Shown here: positions 50,527 to 60,746 of the stretch, piece after piece
Position numbering within the stretch: the stretch's first letter is position 1
How the letters are laid out: the number at the start of each line of letters is the position of its first letter
Notes under the pieces: model-generated
Database searches by the model: none
The model's input: the letters and a program-made list of their open reading frames with translations, nothing else
Told to the model about the DNA's origin: nothing
Assembly: GCA_033127725.1 (NCBI GenBank)
Contig: AP026798.1
Location: 372,001 to 436,000 of the forward strand
Origin: Bombiscardovia nodaiensis
Lineage (GTDB): Bacteria; Actinomycetota; Actinomycetes; Actinomycetales; Bifidobacteriaceae
Direction: 5' to 3'
DNA: 64,000 nt
Made by a program: the position numbers and the translations under genes

Positions 50527-51834
50527 ATGCAAAGTGTGCAACCAACACCGTCGAACCCGTCCCCTTCTCCCTCATCGTGGAGGCCTTGGCTCATTTTCGT
50601 GGGCTGCTGCCTGCTCTCGTTTGTGGGCTACGGTCTGGTGGTGAACACTCCCGGGCTCTATTACGCCATTCTCTCGAAGCAGCTCGGGGTTTCCCGCACG
50701 CAAATTGCTCTGACGTCAACGATTATGAACTTGGCAGGCGCGGCCACCATGCTCTTCTCCGGCAAGCTGATGAAGCGGGTGGACTCGCGCTTCCTGCTGA
50801 GCCTGTGCATCGGCGTTTGCGCGCTAATTTTCTTTGGCCAGTCCTTTTTCACCCAGCTTTGGCAGTTCTATATCTCCTTCGCGCTCATCGGCGTGGCCTA
50901 TGTCATCCCCATTACGCTCGCCCCCTCCGTCCTACTCTCCAACTGGTTTGAGCGCCAACTGGGCCTGGTGATGGGAATTGCTCTGGGCTTGTCCGGCTTG
51001 GGCGGCATGGTCTTCAACCCGGTGGTGTCCTCGTGGATTACGAACCTAGGTTGGCGCCCAGCCTACCGCCTGACGGCCTTGCTTCTGGCCGTATGCATCC
51101 TGCCTTTCTCCATCTTCGTGCTCCGTTTTATGCCCAACGAGTCGAAGGGCGAGCGCATGTATGGCGCCAGCACCGCTCAGGAGCCTGCGACCGACGAGTC
51201 CGCCTCTACCCAGGGCCAGACAACTGCTTCTCGGCCAGGTATTGCCGCCAAAAAGGCCTATCGCACGCCCACTTTCCTTTTGCTGATTGCCTGCTACGTG
51301 CTCCTCCAGTGGGCTACGGGCATGGTTCAGCATGTTTCCGGCTACGAGGTTTCGCGCGGCTTAAGCCTGCAAGACGGCGCTTTCGTGGTTTCCGGCATCA
51401 TGCTGGGCGCTGCGATTGGCAAGGCGACTATCGGCATTTTCTTGGATCGTCTCAAGACCGAGCTGGTCCTTGTGGTCTACTCAGCTTTGGGCTTAGCGGG
51501 TTGGGCGCTGATGATTTTCCTGGTATCTCCCACTCCCGCTTCTGTGGCGGGCTTCTTGGCAGGTTTGGGCCAGGGCGTGCTCCTGGTGGCCCTTCCATGG
51601 CTGGCTCGGCAATCTTTCGGTCAGCGTGATTACGCCGAGATTCTGAGTATTTTGACCATGTCGGGCGTGCTTTCCGTGGCTCTGGCGAACACCGTGAACG
51701 GCACTATTTTCGACCTGGCTGGTTCCTATATTCCTTCGCTCATTGTGAATTTGGCCTGCTACGTGCTGGCTTTGATTGCAGCGATTGTCGCTTATCGCCT
51801 GCGGCCGCTGAAGTCTGCGACTGAGATTGCGTAA
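50527..51834 (+). CDS. MFS transporter (OFA-like)
   Basis: This 435-aa protein has about 12 membrane helices split by a polar Ala/Thr/Ser-rich central loop (about residues 215-245). GLYYAILSKQLGVSRTQIAL at the first loop and LFSGKLMKRVDSRFLL (motif A-like) place it in the major facilitator superfamily, in the oxalate/formate antiporter-like group. GIFLDRLKTEL is the second motif A copy. The substrate is unknown. The start is uncertain: ATG at 50527 is chosen because the first helix begins about 17 residues later, whereas starts further upstream add basic residues with no family resemblance. Confidence 0.82.
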   Translation: MQSVQPTPSNPSPSPSSWRPWLIFVGCCLLSFVGYGLVVNTPGLYYAILSKQLGVSRTQIALTSTIMNLAGAATMLFSGKLMKRVDSRFLLSLCIGVCALIFFGQSFFTQLWQFYISFALIGVAYVIPITLAPSVLLSNWFERQLGLVMGIALGLSGLGGMVFNPVVSSWITNLGWRPAYRLTALLLAVCILPFSIFVLRFMPNESKGERMYGASTAQEPATDESASTQGQTTASRPGIAAKKAYRTPTFLLLIACYVLLQWATGMVQHVSGYEVSRGLSLQDGAFVVSGIMLGAAIGKATIGIFLDRLKTELVLVVYSALGLAGWALMIFLVSPTPASVAGFLAGLGQGVLLVALPWLARQSFGQRDYAEILSILTMSGVLSVALANTVNGTIFDLAGSYIPSLIVNLACYVLALIAAIVAYRLRPLKSATEIA

Positions 51835-51976
51835 GTAGTCCACCAATCCTCTGCCCGCTTGCTGGTAGGTATGGCGGGGGAGGCGTGTACAATGAAACTT
51901 GGCGTGAGTTCGCCCGCGGATTGAGAGCGCTTCAGCATTGGGCTGGTGCACCGCGCAACGGATATAAGGAGAGACC

Positions 51977-52246
51977 GTGGCACTGACAACGGAAGATAAG
52001 AACAAGATTGTTGCCGAGTATGCAACGCACGAAGGCGACACGGGTTCCCCTGAGGTTCAGGTTGCCCTGCTGAGCAAGCGCATCACCGATTTGACTGACC
52101 ACCTGAAGTCGCACCAGCACGACCATCATTCTCGTCGTGGCTTGCTGCTCATGGTTGGCCGTCGTCGTCGCCTGCTTGACTATTTGAAGAAGGTAGACAT
52201 TGAGCGTTACCGCTCTCTGGTTGAGCGCCTTGGACTGCGCCACTAA
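51977..52246 (+). CDS. rpsO: 30S ribosomal protein S15
   Basis: This 89-aa protein binds 16S rRNA and nucleates the platform of the small subunit. The conserved text [20 protein letters not shown], the [21 protein letters not shown] segment and the final [13 protein letters not shown] are standard S15. The start is GTG with AAGGAG 5-6 nt upstream. It precedes pnp, the common gene order in bacteria. TACAAT at 51886-51891 may be the -10 box, but no good -35 is seen. Confidence 0.99.
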   Translation: MALTTEDKNKIVAEYATHEGDTGSPEVQVALLSKRITDLTDHLKSHQHDHHSRRGLLLMVGRRRRLLDYLKKVDIERYRSLVERLGLRH

Positions 52247-52255
52247 ATAGACTTC

Positions 52256-52284
52256 CGCCCGGGCCAATTGTGCTCGGGCGCTTT
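52256..52284 (+). terminator. Terminator after rpsO
   Basis: A 9-bp GC-rich stem with one G-U pair (52256-52264 with 52272-52280) and a 7-nt loop is followed by CTTTT. Confidence 0.85.
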
Positions 52285-52400
52285 TGCATGCCGACTATAG
52301 AACATAATTAAACAGTGAGCTAAGAGGGTGTCGTAGCATTCGTCAGACGAGAACGCGGCACTGCTTGGTATGAGGATTACTAGCGAAGGACTAGCAAGGT

Positions 52401-52421
52401 GCGCAATCAGGTATATTGCGC
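52401..52421 (+). promoter_or_regulatory. Hairpin in the pnp leader
   Basis: GCGCAAT and ATTGCGC form a perfect 7-bp stem around 7 nt, about 70 bp before the pnp start. In other bacteria pnp leader hairpins mediate autoregulation after RNase III cleavage; whether this one does is unknown. Confidence 0.35.
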
Positions 52422-52488
52422 CCGGCGTGCATTAGGATGAATGAAGTAGTAGGTATTAGGTAAATAGAAGTAACAAAGGAGGAACCCT

Positions 52489-55215
52489 ATGGAGGGTCCC
52501 GAAATCAAGGCTGTTGAAGCCACGATTGACAATGGTTCATTTGGCAAGCGCACGGTGCGCTTCGAGACAGGTCGTCTCGCCCAGCAGGCGGATGGGGCAG
52601 TAGCCGCTTATTTAGATGATGATTCGATGGTCTTGTCGACCACTACCGCCGGTTCCAGCCCCAAGGAGAATTACGACTTCTTCCCGCTGACTGTCGACGT
52701 TGAAGAGAAGATGTATGCCGCGGGTAAGATCCCTGGCTCCTTCTTCCGCCGCGAAGGCCGTCCTTCAACTGAAGCCATCTTGGCTTGCCGCTTGATTGAC
52801 CGTCCTCTGCGCCCCCTCTTCCCCCACACCTTCCGCAATGAGGTGCAGGTTGTGGAGACTGTTCTGGCTCTCGATCCAGATGACACTTACGATGTGCTAG
52901 CGCTCAACGCTGCCTCCGCTTCGACCATGATTTCTGGCCTGCCTTTCGAGGGCCCGGTCTCCGGTCTGCGCCTGGCTCTGATTGACGGCCAGTGGGTTGC
53001 TTTCCCGCGTTGGAGCGAGCGCGAGCGCGCCGTCTTCGAGCTGGTTGTAGCCGGCCGTGAGATTGAGGGTGGCGACGTTGCTATCGCCATGATTGAAGCA
53101 GGCGCTGGCAAGAACGCCTGGACCTTGATTTACGACGAGGGCCAGATGAAGCCCGACGAAGCTGTTGTAGCTGAAGGTTTGGAAGCTGCTAAGCCTTTCA
53201 TTAAGGTGCTCTGCCAGGCCCAGAATGAGCTCAAGGCCCAAGCTGCCAAGCCCACCAAGGAGTTCCAGCTCTTCCCCGAGTACACCGACGAGCTCTATGC
53301 CCGTATCGACCAGATTGCCCACGCTGACTTGGACGAGGCGCTCTCCATTGCGGAGAAGCTGCCCCGCCAGGACCGCATCCACGACATTAAGGAGCAGGTG
53401 CGCGAGCAACTGTCCACCGAGTTCATGGATATGGACGAGGCCGAGAAGGAAAAGGAGCTGGGCAATGCCTTTAAGGAGCTCCAGCGCCAGATCGTTCGCC
53501 GCCGCATCTTGACTCAGGACTACCGCATTGACGGCCGTGGCCTGCGCGACATCCGTACCCTGTCTGCCGAGGTAGACATTGTGCCTCGTGTGCACGGTTC
53601 TGCCCTCTTCCAGCGCGGTGAGACCCAGGTATTGGGTATCACTACCCTGAACATGCTCAAGATGGAGCAGACGGTTGACGCCCTCTCCGGCCCTGCAACC
53701 CGTCGCTACATGCACAACTACGAGATGCCCCCATATTCGACCGGCGAGACGGGCCGCATGGGCTCTCCCAAGCGCCGCGAAATTGGCCACGGCAACCTGG
53801 CAGAGCGCGCTCTGATTCCCGTGCTGCCTAGCCGCGAGGACTTCCCCTACGCTATCCGTCAGGTCTCTGAGGCCATCGGTTCCAACGGTTCCACCTCCAT
53901 GGGTTCGGTCTGCGCTTCCACGCTCTCCCTGCTCGCTGCTGGCGTGCCAATTAAGGCTCCTGTCGCTGGTATCGCCATGGGCCTGGTCACCGGCGAGGTA
54001 GACGGCAAGCCTACCTACAAGACCCTGACTGACATCTTGGGTGCCGAGGATGCCTTCGGCGACATGGACTTCAAGGTGGCTGGCACCTCTGAGTTCATCA
54101 CCGCCCTCCAGCTGGACACCAAGCTCGACGGCATTCCTGCTGACATCTTGGCTGGCGCCCTGCAGCAGGCTAAGGAAGCTCGTACCACGATTCTCGAAGT
54201 GCTCGACGAGTGCATCGACGAACCTGCTGAGATGAGCCCATACGCTCCTCGCATCATCACCACCACGGTGCCTGTCGACAAGATTGGTGCAGTCATTGGC
54301 CCCAAGGGCAAGATGATCAACCAGATTCAGGAAGACACTGGTGCTGAGGTTTCTATTGAGGACGACGGCACGGTCTACATCTCCTCCGAGGGCGGCGAAG
54401 CTGCTCAGAAGGCCAAGGAGACTATCGATCAGCTGGTCAATCCTCATCTGCCTGAGACTGGCGAAACCTACAACGGTAAGGTTGTGAAGACCACGAGCTT
54501 CGGCGCTTTCGTCAACTTGACCCCCGGCACCGACGGTCTGCTGCACATTTCGCAGATTCGCAACCTGGCCAACGGTGAGCGTATCGATGCTGTGGAAGAC
54601 GTGCTCCAGGAAGGTGACGAAGTTCAGGTCATCGTCCAGGGTGTGGACGATCGCGGCAAGATTTCGCTGGCGATTCCCGGCTTTGAAGACCAAGAGTCGA
54701 ACCGCGGTGGGCATGATCGCTCCGAGCGTTCGGGCCGTCGCGACCACGACCGTGGTGGCCGCTATGAGCACCGTGACCGTGACCACGATCGTGACCGTGA
54801 TCATTCTCGCTCCCGCCACGCCGCTCGCCCCTCGCACTTTGAGGATGACGATGTGGTCGAGGTTGAAGAGAGTTTCGACGAGCCTGAGGTTTCGAGCCGC
54901 CCCCGTCACCGCCGTGAAGACCGTGACTATGAGCGCGATGAGCGTGGTGGGCATGATCGTTCTGAGCGTTCCGGTCGTCGTGAGCACGATCACTCCAGCC
55001 GTTACGAGCATCATGACCGTTCCGACCACCGTGACGGTGACCGCCGTCATGAGCGTTCGACAGGCCGCTCCGGTGGCTATCGTGGCCGTCGTGAGAACCC
55101 CCGTTATGCTGCCGATGAGCACTATGACGAGTACGAGGCTGGCCGCGAAGAGCGCACTGAGCGCCCCCGTCGTCGTGTCCGTCGTGACTTCGACCCCTTC
55201 GACGATGAGGACTGA
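52489..55215 (+). CDS. pnp: Polynucleotide phosphorylase with long charged C-terminal tail
   Basis: PNPase degrades RNA from the 3' end with phosphate; actinobacterial enzymes can also make guanosine pentaphosphate. Two RNase PH domains (about 15-230 and 340-560) flank a helical linker. A KH domain ([19 protein letters not shown], near residue 604) and an S1 domain ([17 protein letters not shown], near residue 657) follow. From about residue 734 to 908 the protein is almost only Arg, Asp, His, Glu, Gly and Ser. It contains two near-identical [12 protein letters not shown] blocks and ends DFDPFDDED. The core is normal for the family; the tail is an extra, probably disordered, RNA-binding region. 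AAAGGAGG precedes the ATG. Confidence 0.97.
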   Translation: MEGPEIKAVEATIDNGSFGKRTVRFETGRLAQQADGAVAAYLDDDSMVLSTTTAGSSPKENYDFFPLTVDVEEKMYAAGKIPGSFFRREGRPSTEAILACRLIDRPLRPLFPHTFRNEVQVVETVLALDPDDTYDVLALNAASASTMISGLPFEGPVSGLRLALIDGQWVAFPRWSERERAVFELVVAGREIEGGDVAIAMIEAGAGKNAWTLIYDEGQMKPDEAVVAEGLEAAKPFIKVLCQAQNELKAQAAKPTKEFQLFPEYTDELYARIDQIAHADLDEALSIAEKLPRQDRIHDIKEQVREQLSTEFMDMDEAEKEKELGNAFKELQRQIVRRRILTQDYRIDGRGLRDIRTLSAEVDIVPRVHGSALFQRGETQVLGITTLNMLKMEQTVDALSGPATRRYMHNYEMPPYSTGETGRMGSPKRREIGHGNLAERALIPVLPSREDFPYAIRQVSEAIGSNGSTSMGSVCASTLSLLAAGVPIKAPVAGIAMGLVTGEVDGKPTYKTLTDILGAEDAFGDMDFKVAGTSEFITALQLDTKLDGIPADILAGALQQAKEARTTILEVLDECIDEPAEMSPYAPRIITTTVPVDKIGAVIGPKGKMINQIQEDTGAEVSIEDDGTVYISSEGGEAAQKAKETIDQLVNPHLPETGETYNGKVVKTTSFGAFVNLTPGTDGLLHISQIRNLANGERIDAVEDVLQEGDEVQVIVQGVDDRGKISLAIPGFEDQESNRGGHDRSERSGRRDHDRGGRYEHRDRDHDRDRDHSRSRHAARPSHFEDDDVVEVEESFDEPEVSSRPRHRREDRDYERDERGGHDRSERSGRREHDHSSRYEHHDRSDHRDGDRRHERSTGRSGGYRGRRENPRYAADEHYDEYEAGREERTERPRRRVRRDFDPFDDED

Positions 55216-55254
55216 GCGACTGCTGTGAAGCAATAGTCGGTTCTTGAGCCAACA

Positions 55255-55291
55255 AGCGGACGGTTCCTAGCATAAGCTGGGGCCGTCCGCT
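55255..55291 (+). terminator. Hairpin after pnp
   Basis: AGCGGACGG (55255-55263) pairs perfectly with CCGTCCGCT (55283-55291) around 19 nt that contain an inner AGC/GCT pair. No clear T-run follows. Confidence 0.6.
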
Positions 55292-55379
55292 CTGCATATA
55301 TGAGTGGAATGCCGGGGAATTCTCGCCAGACACCGGCGATTGCTATAGGCCGAAATAATTCTATGTGATAATGGGAACT

Positions 55380-55976
55380 ATGAAAACTATACTTATCGTT
55401 GTCATCGCCATCCTGGTGATTGTCGTCTTGCTGGTCCTCTGGGGCATCAGCGTCTACAACGGCCTGGTGGGCTTGCGTAACCGCGTCAAGAATGGTTGGT
55501 CGCAGATTGATGTGTTCTTGAAGCAGCGCTCCGACCTGGTGCCCAACCTGGTGGAGACGGTCAAGGGTTATGCCAGCCACGAGTCTGGCACGCTTGCCGC
55601 TGTGACCCAGGCGCGAGCTGGTGCTGTGCAGGCTGCAAGTTCAGCTTCCCAGTCCCCCTCGCAGGCTATAGCCCAGCGAGCTCAGGCTGAGGGGCAGCTG
55701 AGCCGGGCCCTGGTCAATTTGATGGCTACGGTCGAGGCTTACCCTGACCTGAAAGCCAATCAGAACTTTATGGATTTGCAGGGTCAGCTCTCGGACTTGG
55801 AGCAGAAGATTGCCTACGCCCGTCAGTTCTACAATGACGTAACGCAAAAGTACAACACGCGCATCCAGACCGTGCCCAGCAACATCATCGCCGGCATGTT
55901 CCACTTCGAGCAAGCCCAATTCTTCGAGGCTGAGCCTGAGTCCAGGCAAGCGCCGAAGGTGGACTTTAGCAAGTAA
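55380..55976 (+). CDS. lemA: LemA family protein
   Basis: One N-terminal membrane helix (MKTILIVVIAILVIVVLLVL) is followed by YNGLVGLRNRVKNGWSQIDV and LKQRSDLVPNLVETVKGYAS, the LemA signature, and a long helical domain. Family members are membrane-tethered helical-bundle proteins with poorly known function. The length of 198 aa fits. The ATG at 55380 is the likely start; in-frame starts 9 and 15 nt upstream cannot be excluded. TGTGATAAT at 55364-55372 could be an extended -10 box so close to the ATG that the mRNA might be leaderless. A DUF2207 protein follows, a common pairing. Confidence 0.93.
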   Translation: MKTILIVVIAILVIVVLLVLWGISVYNGLVGLRNRVKNGWSQIDVFLKQRSDLVPNLVETVKGYASHESGTLAAVTQARAGAVQAASSASQSPSQAIAQRAQAEGQLSRALVNLMATVEAYPDLKANQNFMDLQGQLSDLEQKIAYARQFYNDVTQKYNTRIQTVPSNIIAGMFHFEQAQFFEAEPESRQAPKVDFSK

Positions 55977-56067
55977 CTGCTCGAGGGTACTAGTGATCTG
56001 CGGGGGAGTCGCGGCAGAAGGGCGCAAGAGCAGAGCGGTTCGCTCCAGTAGCGGAAGGTGAGCAGTG

Positions 56068-58563
56068 ATGGATGCAGACAATCAGACACCGTTTGACAGC
56101 CAGCCGGAGTCGGCAGCTCAGCCCAACAGTGCTGCCGCTCCTCCTGATGCGGGCCTTGGCGTACCTCCTTCTCAGGCCCAGCCGCAGCCTCAGGCGCAGC
56201 CGCAAGCTCAGCCCCAGTCTCAGGCATTTGTCAGTAGCGCTGCCAGTACTCCGGCTCCTTCGCAGCTTCCATATGTTCCGGTAGCTGCTCCCAGCCCGAG
56301 CCCGGTGCCTCCCGATTCGACCGCTTCCCAAGGCGGGCACGGCGGTTTTTGGTCCTTCAAGCGGTTCAACATCTCCCTCTTGGTGGCCTTAGTCGTTACG
56401 CTCGTCTTGATGTTCGTTTTTGAAATCCTCACCTCCGCTGCGAGTACGCCAGATTTGTCATACAACAGCCAGAATTACGATGTGACGGTGCTGCCCAACG
56501 GCGATCTGCGGCTCAAAGAGCGCTACGACATGAGCCTGCTGCCCAGGGAAGACGACAACGGTAGCAGGCCTTGGCGGCAGCTCTATCAAACCTATCAGAT
56601 CAACCCCAAGAATCTGACGGGCATCTCCGACGTGTCGGTGCGCAATGTGAACGACAACCAGACTTACCGCCGCGCCGACGCCATGCCCCCGGACAACATT
56701 AAATATATGAGTGGCTGGAACGAGAAGTATGCCGGCAGCTGGTATATGGGCGTGGTTGATTCCTACAATTCCCAGACCTACCTCAACTACGATTACGATC
56801 CTTCTGCCAGCGCGAACCCGCAAGACAGGAATGTGCCAGCGGGTTGTGACTCTGGCAAAGATTCCTGCACGGTCGAGTTCGGCTGGAACATTCCCGAAAC
56901 CGACAAGAACTACAATCTGGTTTTCGAGATTGAGCTGACCTTGCACGGGGTGTCAACGGCTTACGACGACGTGACCGACTTCCAGTGGGAGCCTATCGGC
57001 CTTGACAATCAGGCGCAAGTGGGCAAGTTGACGGGCGACATTCACCTGCCGCGCGGTGCCAACAAAGACAACAGCAAGGCCTGGTTCCACTACACGGGGC
57101 CTTCGAGCAGCAGCTGGGGTGACAACAGCACCCTCCACTTCGAGGCCGACCGCGTAGCTCCCGGCACGAATGTGGACATTCGGGCCATGATAGACAACTC
57201 CCTCATGAAGGGGGTCGTGCGAACGCAATCGGGCACTGCAGCTAGCAGGATCGCCGACGAGGAAAACGGCCAGGAGCGTAGCTGGCGCGACGCGCAGACG
57301 AGCAAGGCCAGAACAGTCTTAACTGCCTGGATTATTGTGGGTCTGCTCATTCTCGCAGCGGTGGTCTGGCTTGTCTACGCGGCTTTCTCCACCTTCGGCC
57401 AGTCGCGCTACCGGGGGGAGGTCAGTTACTGGCGGCAGGCACCCGGCATGTCTCCTGCAGCGGCAGCGGCCCTGAGCACGGTCATCTATGGGGGCAAGAA
57501 AAAGTTGCGTTCCCGGCAGATGGCTTCCTCAGTGCTCTCGTTGGCCAATAAGCGGGCGATTGCCATTTATCCTGGTCCTGCTCAGCGCTATCAGGGCATC
57601 GATTTCTCTCACACCGACCTGCACGCGCTCAGCCAAGCTATGGCCACCAAGCCCGGAATGCTGGAGCGTTTTGACCAAACGTCGACCATCGTCATCTACC
57701 AGGTCAGCACCGACAATGTGGACTCCCTCGGTCTATGCGCGAGCGAGAGCGCGGCTCTGGACATACTGCTCAAGGCTTCAGAGAGCTTGCAGACGCGCGT
57801 CTTTGACTTAAAACAGATGCAGACCGCTTTTGGCAAGGACAGCGAGGCCTACCAGGCGCAAGAGGACTTCAACAATGCTGTAGCGGTCGAGTTTGGCTCC
57901 CTGGCAGCCACCCGTTCGCGTGAAGGCACGGTCATGCTGGAAGTGCTGGCTCTGGTTGCAGCTTTCGGGGTTTGGGCCCTGGGTAAGTTTACCAATCAGA
58001 TGTTCTTGGGTTGGTCAACGGGCGGGCTGCTCATGCTCTGCTCAGTGTTCGCCCTCTGCTACGGCACTTCCGCCGTTTTGACGCAAGAGGGGCAGGGCTG
58101 GGCTGGGCAGGTTGTGGGCTTGAGAAACTACCTCACCGACTTCTCCTCCTTCGCTGATCGGGGGGCCAATGACCTGGTGCTCTGGGGCACTTACTTGGTG
58201 TATGCCGCGGCTCTGGGCATCAGCAAGGAAGCTATGAAGGAACTTGCTCAAGCCTACCCGCAGGTGACGGACTCGGCCTGGCTGGACAGCAATGCCGACT
58301 ATCCGTTGATTTACATGTCCTACCGGCCCTACGGCATGAGCGGCGGCTGGGCCAATGGCACTGGCGTGGGCGCTGCTGGTTTCGATCAGAGCTTTGTGCC
58401 TGACTTCTCCGACCTGGGCGGACAGCTCTCCTCAAGCTTCTCGGATTTGCAGTCGACCATTACCGCAGCTTCCAGTTCTGGCGGCTCTGGTGGTGGCTTC
58501 TCTGGCGGCGGTTTCGGCGGCTCTTCCGGCGGCTCAGGCGGCAGTTCCTTCGGCGGGCGCTGA
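56068..58563 (+). CDS. DUF2207 membrane protein
   Basis: The 831-aa protein has a Pro/Gln/Ala-rich N-terminal tail (about 95 residues) and a membrane helix near residue 105. An extracytoplasmic beta-rich DUF2207 domain follows (YDVTVLPNGDLRLKERYDMS at its start). A helix near residue 425, a cytoplasmic domain, two helices near residues 630-675 and a Gly/Ser-rich C-terminus (GGGFSGGGFGGSSGGSGG) complete it. The family is found throughout Gram-positive bacteria, often beside lemA as here, and has no defined biochemical function. The ATG at 56068 is chosen because AGGTGA ends 6 nt before it; a GTG one codon earlier is possible. Confidence 0.88.
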   Translation: MDADNQTPFDSQPESAAQPNSAAAPPDAGLGVPPSQAQPQPQAQPQAQPQSQAFVSSAASTPAPSQLPYVPVAAPSPSPVPPDSTASQGGHGGFWSFKRFNISLLVALVVTLVLMFVFEILTSAASTPDLSYNSQNYDVTVLPNGDLRLKERYDMSLLPREDDNGSRPWRQLYQTYQINPKNLTGISDVSVRNVNDNQTYRRADAMPPDNIKYMSGWNEKYAGSWYMGVVDSYNSQTYLNYDYDPSASANPQDRNVPAGCDSGKDSCTVEFGWNIPETDKNYNLVFEIELTLHGVSTAYDDVTDFQWEPIGLDNQAQVGKLTGDIHLPRGANKDNSKAWFHYTGPSSSSWGDNSTLHFEADRVAPGTNVDIRAMIDNSLMKGVVRTQSGTAASRIADEENGQERSWRDAQTSKARTVLTAWIIVGLLILAAVVWLVYAAFSTFGQSRYRGEVSYWRQAPGMSPAAAAALSTVIYGGKKKLRSRQMASSVLSLANKRAIAIYPGPAQRYQGIDFSHTDLHALSQAMATKPGMLERFDQTSTIVIYQVSTDNVDSLGLCASESAALDILLKASESLQTRVFDLKQMQTAFGKDSEAYQAQEDFNNAVAVEFGSLAATRSREGTVMLEVLALVAAFGVWALGKFTNQMFLGWSTGGLLMLCSVFALCYGTSAVLTQEGQGWAGQVVGLRNYLTDFSSFADRGANDLVLWGTYLVYAAALGISKEAMKELAQAYPQVTDSAWLDSNADYPLIYMSYRPYGMSGGWANGTGVGAAGFDQSFVPDFSDLGGQLSSSFSDLQSTITAASSSGGSGGGFSGGGFGGSSGGSGGSSFGGR

Positions 58564-58679
58564 CGCTCTAGAAGCGCTGGCAGCAATCGGCCCAGAGCGC
58601 AAGGGAGATGTTTTCGCAGCGCGGGGCCAGGGCAGATGTGCATGATAGATACATCAGTAGGTAGTGAAAGGAAAAGACG

Positions 58680-59549
58680 ATGACACTCACCACAAGGACA
58701 TTGGGGTCCTTTGAAACCACGGCCGTAGGCTTAGGCTGCATGGGGCTTTCGATCGAGGGCAAGCCGAGTCGGCAGCAGGCGGTGGAGACAATTCACGCTG
58801 CTCTCGACGCTGGCTGCCGCCACTTGGACACGGCTTGGTCTTATTACGAGTCAGGTGGCACCGAGCAGACCAACGAGAACTTGGTGCGCGAAGCTCTCGC
58901 CTCTTGGAAGGGGCCAAAAGACGAGGTTTTGGTCGCTACCAAAGTGGGCCACTACCGCAATTTCACGGATGGCAAGCCCAGCTGGGGCACCGACGCGCGG
59001 CCTGAAAACTTGATTCGTAGGGCCAAGGAGTCAGCCATGGCTCTGGGCGTGGACACCATTGATCTGCTCTACTTGCATCGGCCCGACCCTCAGGTGCCCT
59101 ACCAGGAGTCCGTGCAAGCCATGGCCCAGCTGGTGGAGGACGGGATTGCTCGAGAGGTCGGCATTTCCAACGTGTCAGTGGAGCAGCTCGACATGGCTCG
59201 GGGCGTTTTGGGCCAGAAGCTCGTGGCTGTGCAAAACCAATTTTCGCCCGTCTTCCTTGACTCGCGCGAAGTCTTGCGGCGCACCCAGCAGATGGGCATA
59301 GCGTTTGTGGCCTGGAGTCCCTTGGGAGGTTTCCGCAAGGCTTTGGACCAGTCTAAGTTCGAGCCCTTCCGCCAGCTGGCCCAGGCCAAGGGCGTCTCCT
59401 ACCAGCAGGTGGTGCTGGCTTGGGAGCTGGCCTTGGGAGAACAAGTCTTCGTGCTGCCAGGTGCCCACCGGCCGCAGACCATCCTCGACTCCCTCCAGGC
59501 AGGTCAGTTGGAACTCAGCCAAGACGAGTTAGCTGCTTTGAACCAGTAG
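58680..59549 (+). CDS. Aldo/keto reductase
   Basis: This NADP(H)-dependent oxidoreductase of 289 aa has the AKR barrel. DTAWSYYESGG carries the catalytic Asp and Tyr, ATKVGHYRN the Lys, and LLYLHRPDPQVPY the His. EVGISNVSVEQLD and the C-terminal VLPGAHRPQTILDSL bind the cofactor. The substrate is unknown. GTGAAAGGAAAAG lies before the ATG. The next gene follows after 54 bp with no terminator, so the two may be co-transcribed. Confidence 0.94.
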   Translation: MTLTTRTLGSFETTAVGLGCMGLSIEGKPSRQQAVETIHAALDAGCRHLDTAWSYYESGGTEQTNENLVREALASWKGPKDEVLVATKVGHYRNFTDGKPSWGTDARPENLIRRAKESAMALGVDTIDLLYLHRPDPQVPYQESVQAMAQLVEDGIAREVGISNVSVEQLDMARGVLGQKLVAVQNQFSPVFLDSREVLRRTQQMGIAFVAWSPLGGFRKALDQSKFEPFRQLAQAKGVSYQQVVLAWELALGEQVFVLPGAHRPQTILDSLQAGQLELSQDELAALNQ

Positions 59550-59603
59550 TGCTGGGTGGGGTGCAAGCAGTTCGAGTAGCGATTGAAGGGATAGAGGACG
59601 ACA

Positions 59604-60566
59604 GTGGCTGGTGACGTGACCTTGCAGGAGTGGACGCGCGAATATGAGCTGGTAGACAGTGCGGCTGCTCCTCGTACAACCCAGGAGGGTCGGCCTATCC
59701 CCGTGACCGTACCGATTGAGCTGGCAGCGGGCGTGCGTGTGGTCTACACCAGCCGCCTGGGCGGCAGTTCCCAAGGGGATTTCGCCTCGCTCAACCTCGG
59801 CGGTAAGGGTGGCGATGACCCCAGCGCAGTCCTAGCAAACCGGTCGGCGCTGGCTGCTGTCATCGGCGCTCCTCTGGCCCTGGTTAGCCAGGTGCATTCA
59901 GGGCGGGCTCTCGACGCTGATCAGGTGGGTCCTGACGACTTGGCTGACTTGGGAGTTATCGAGGCGGACGGACTCGTCTGCGCTCGTCCGGGCATTGCCT
60001 TGGGCATGTTCGCTGCCGACTGCCTGCCGGTGCTGCTGGCTGACCCACAGGCAGGCGTGATTGGGGCGGCCCACTGCGGGCGGCGAGGCTTGGAACGGGG
60101 TATTATTGCTGCCACAGTTGAGCTCATGCTCTCCAAGGGCGCGCAAGTTTCGGCTATCGTGGCCACGCTCGGCCCTTCCATCTGTGGCGACTGCTACGAA
60201 GTGGGGGAGTCCTTGAGTGCGGCTTTCAACCAGCAATTCGCCGGTACTGCCACGAGCACTCGTTTCGGGGGTCCGGGCATTGACCTGGCTCAGGCTGCCT
60301 GCCAGGAGCTACGGGCCGCGGGTGTCGAGCACATCGTGGACTCTGCTGGGCGCGTGGCAGCTGCCAGCCAGTATCTGCAGGAGGATGAGGAGCTCGCCCG
60401 CCTGTGCGACCAAGATGGGGAGGGGCCGAGCCTGCAGGAGCGTATGCAAGGCCTGCGCAACCCGCTGTGTACCCTAGAAAATCCCCTCTGGTATTCCCAC
60501 CGGCGGGCCGCACTCGCTGGCAAGAGCCACGAAGGGCGTATGCTGGCGCTCATTGTGCGCTCCTAG
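59604..60566 (+). CDS. pgeF: PgeF/YfiH-family multicopper-like (purine nucleoside) enzyme
   Basis: The family (YfiH, LACC1, formerly 'polyphenol oxidase') contains zinc-dependent enzymes with purine nucleoside phosphorylase and adenosine deaminase activity; a peptidoglycan-editing role is also described for PgeF. The metal-binding set is visible: H98 in SQVHSG, C140 in FAADCLPVLLAD and H157 in GAAHCGRRGLERG. The length of 320 aa is above the usual 240-270 because of an N-terminal extension and an insert near residue 260. GTG at 59604 has GAGG 8 nt upstream. Neighbouring lemA and DivIVA-like genes suggest an envelope setting, but that is only context. Confidence 0.88.
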   Translation: MAGDVTLQEWTREYELVDSAAAPRTTQEGRPIPVTVPIELAAGVRVVYTSRLGGSSQGDFASLNLGGKGGDDPSAVLANRSALAAVIGAPLALVSQVHSGRALDADQVGPDDLADLGVIEADGLVCARPGIALGMFAADCLPVLLADPQAGVIGAAHCGRRGLERGIIAATVELMLSKGAQVSAIVATLGPSICGDCYEVGESLSAAFNQQFAGTATSTRFGGPGIDLAQAACQELRAAGVEHIVDSAGRVAAASQYLQEDEELARLCDQDGEGPSLQERMQGLRNPLCTLENPLWYSHRRAALAGKSHEGRMLALIVRS

Positions 60567-60746
60567 ATAGGGCAGAGCAGCCGGGCGAAAGAAGCCGGGC
60601 GTAGGGCAGTCCGCAATGCACTTGACTGCACCCTCGCTGGCAGCCTGGTTAGCCTGATGGGCTCAGCTGCCTGCGTCTGTGCGGTCTGCGTGTCATCGGC
60701 GGTGTTTTCAATTCCTTCCGCAAGCAAAACGGGCTAGACTAGCACT

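Noticed and set aside
52897-55233. Very long open frame antisense to pnp.
   Set aside because: It is a shadow of the strongly biased pnp codons; there is no ribosome-binding site or family resemblance, and pnp itself is certain.
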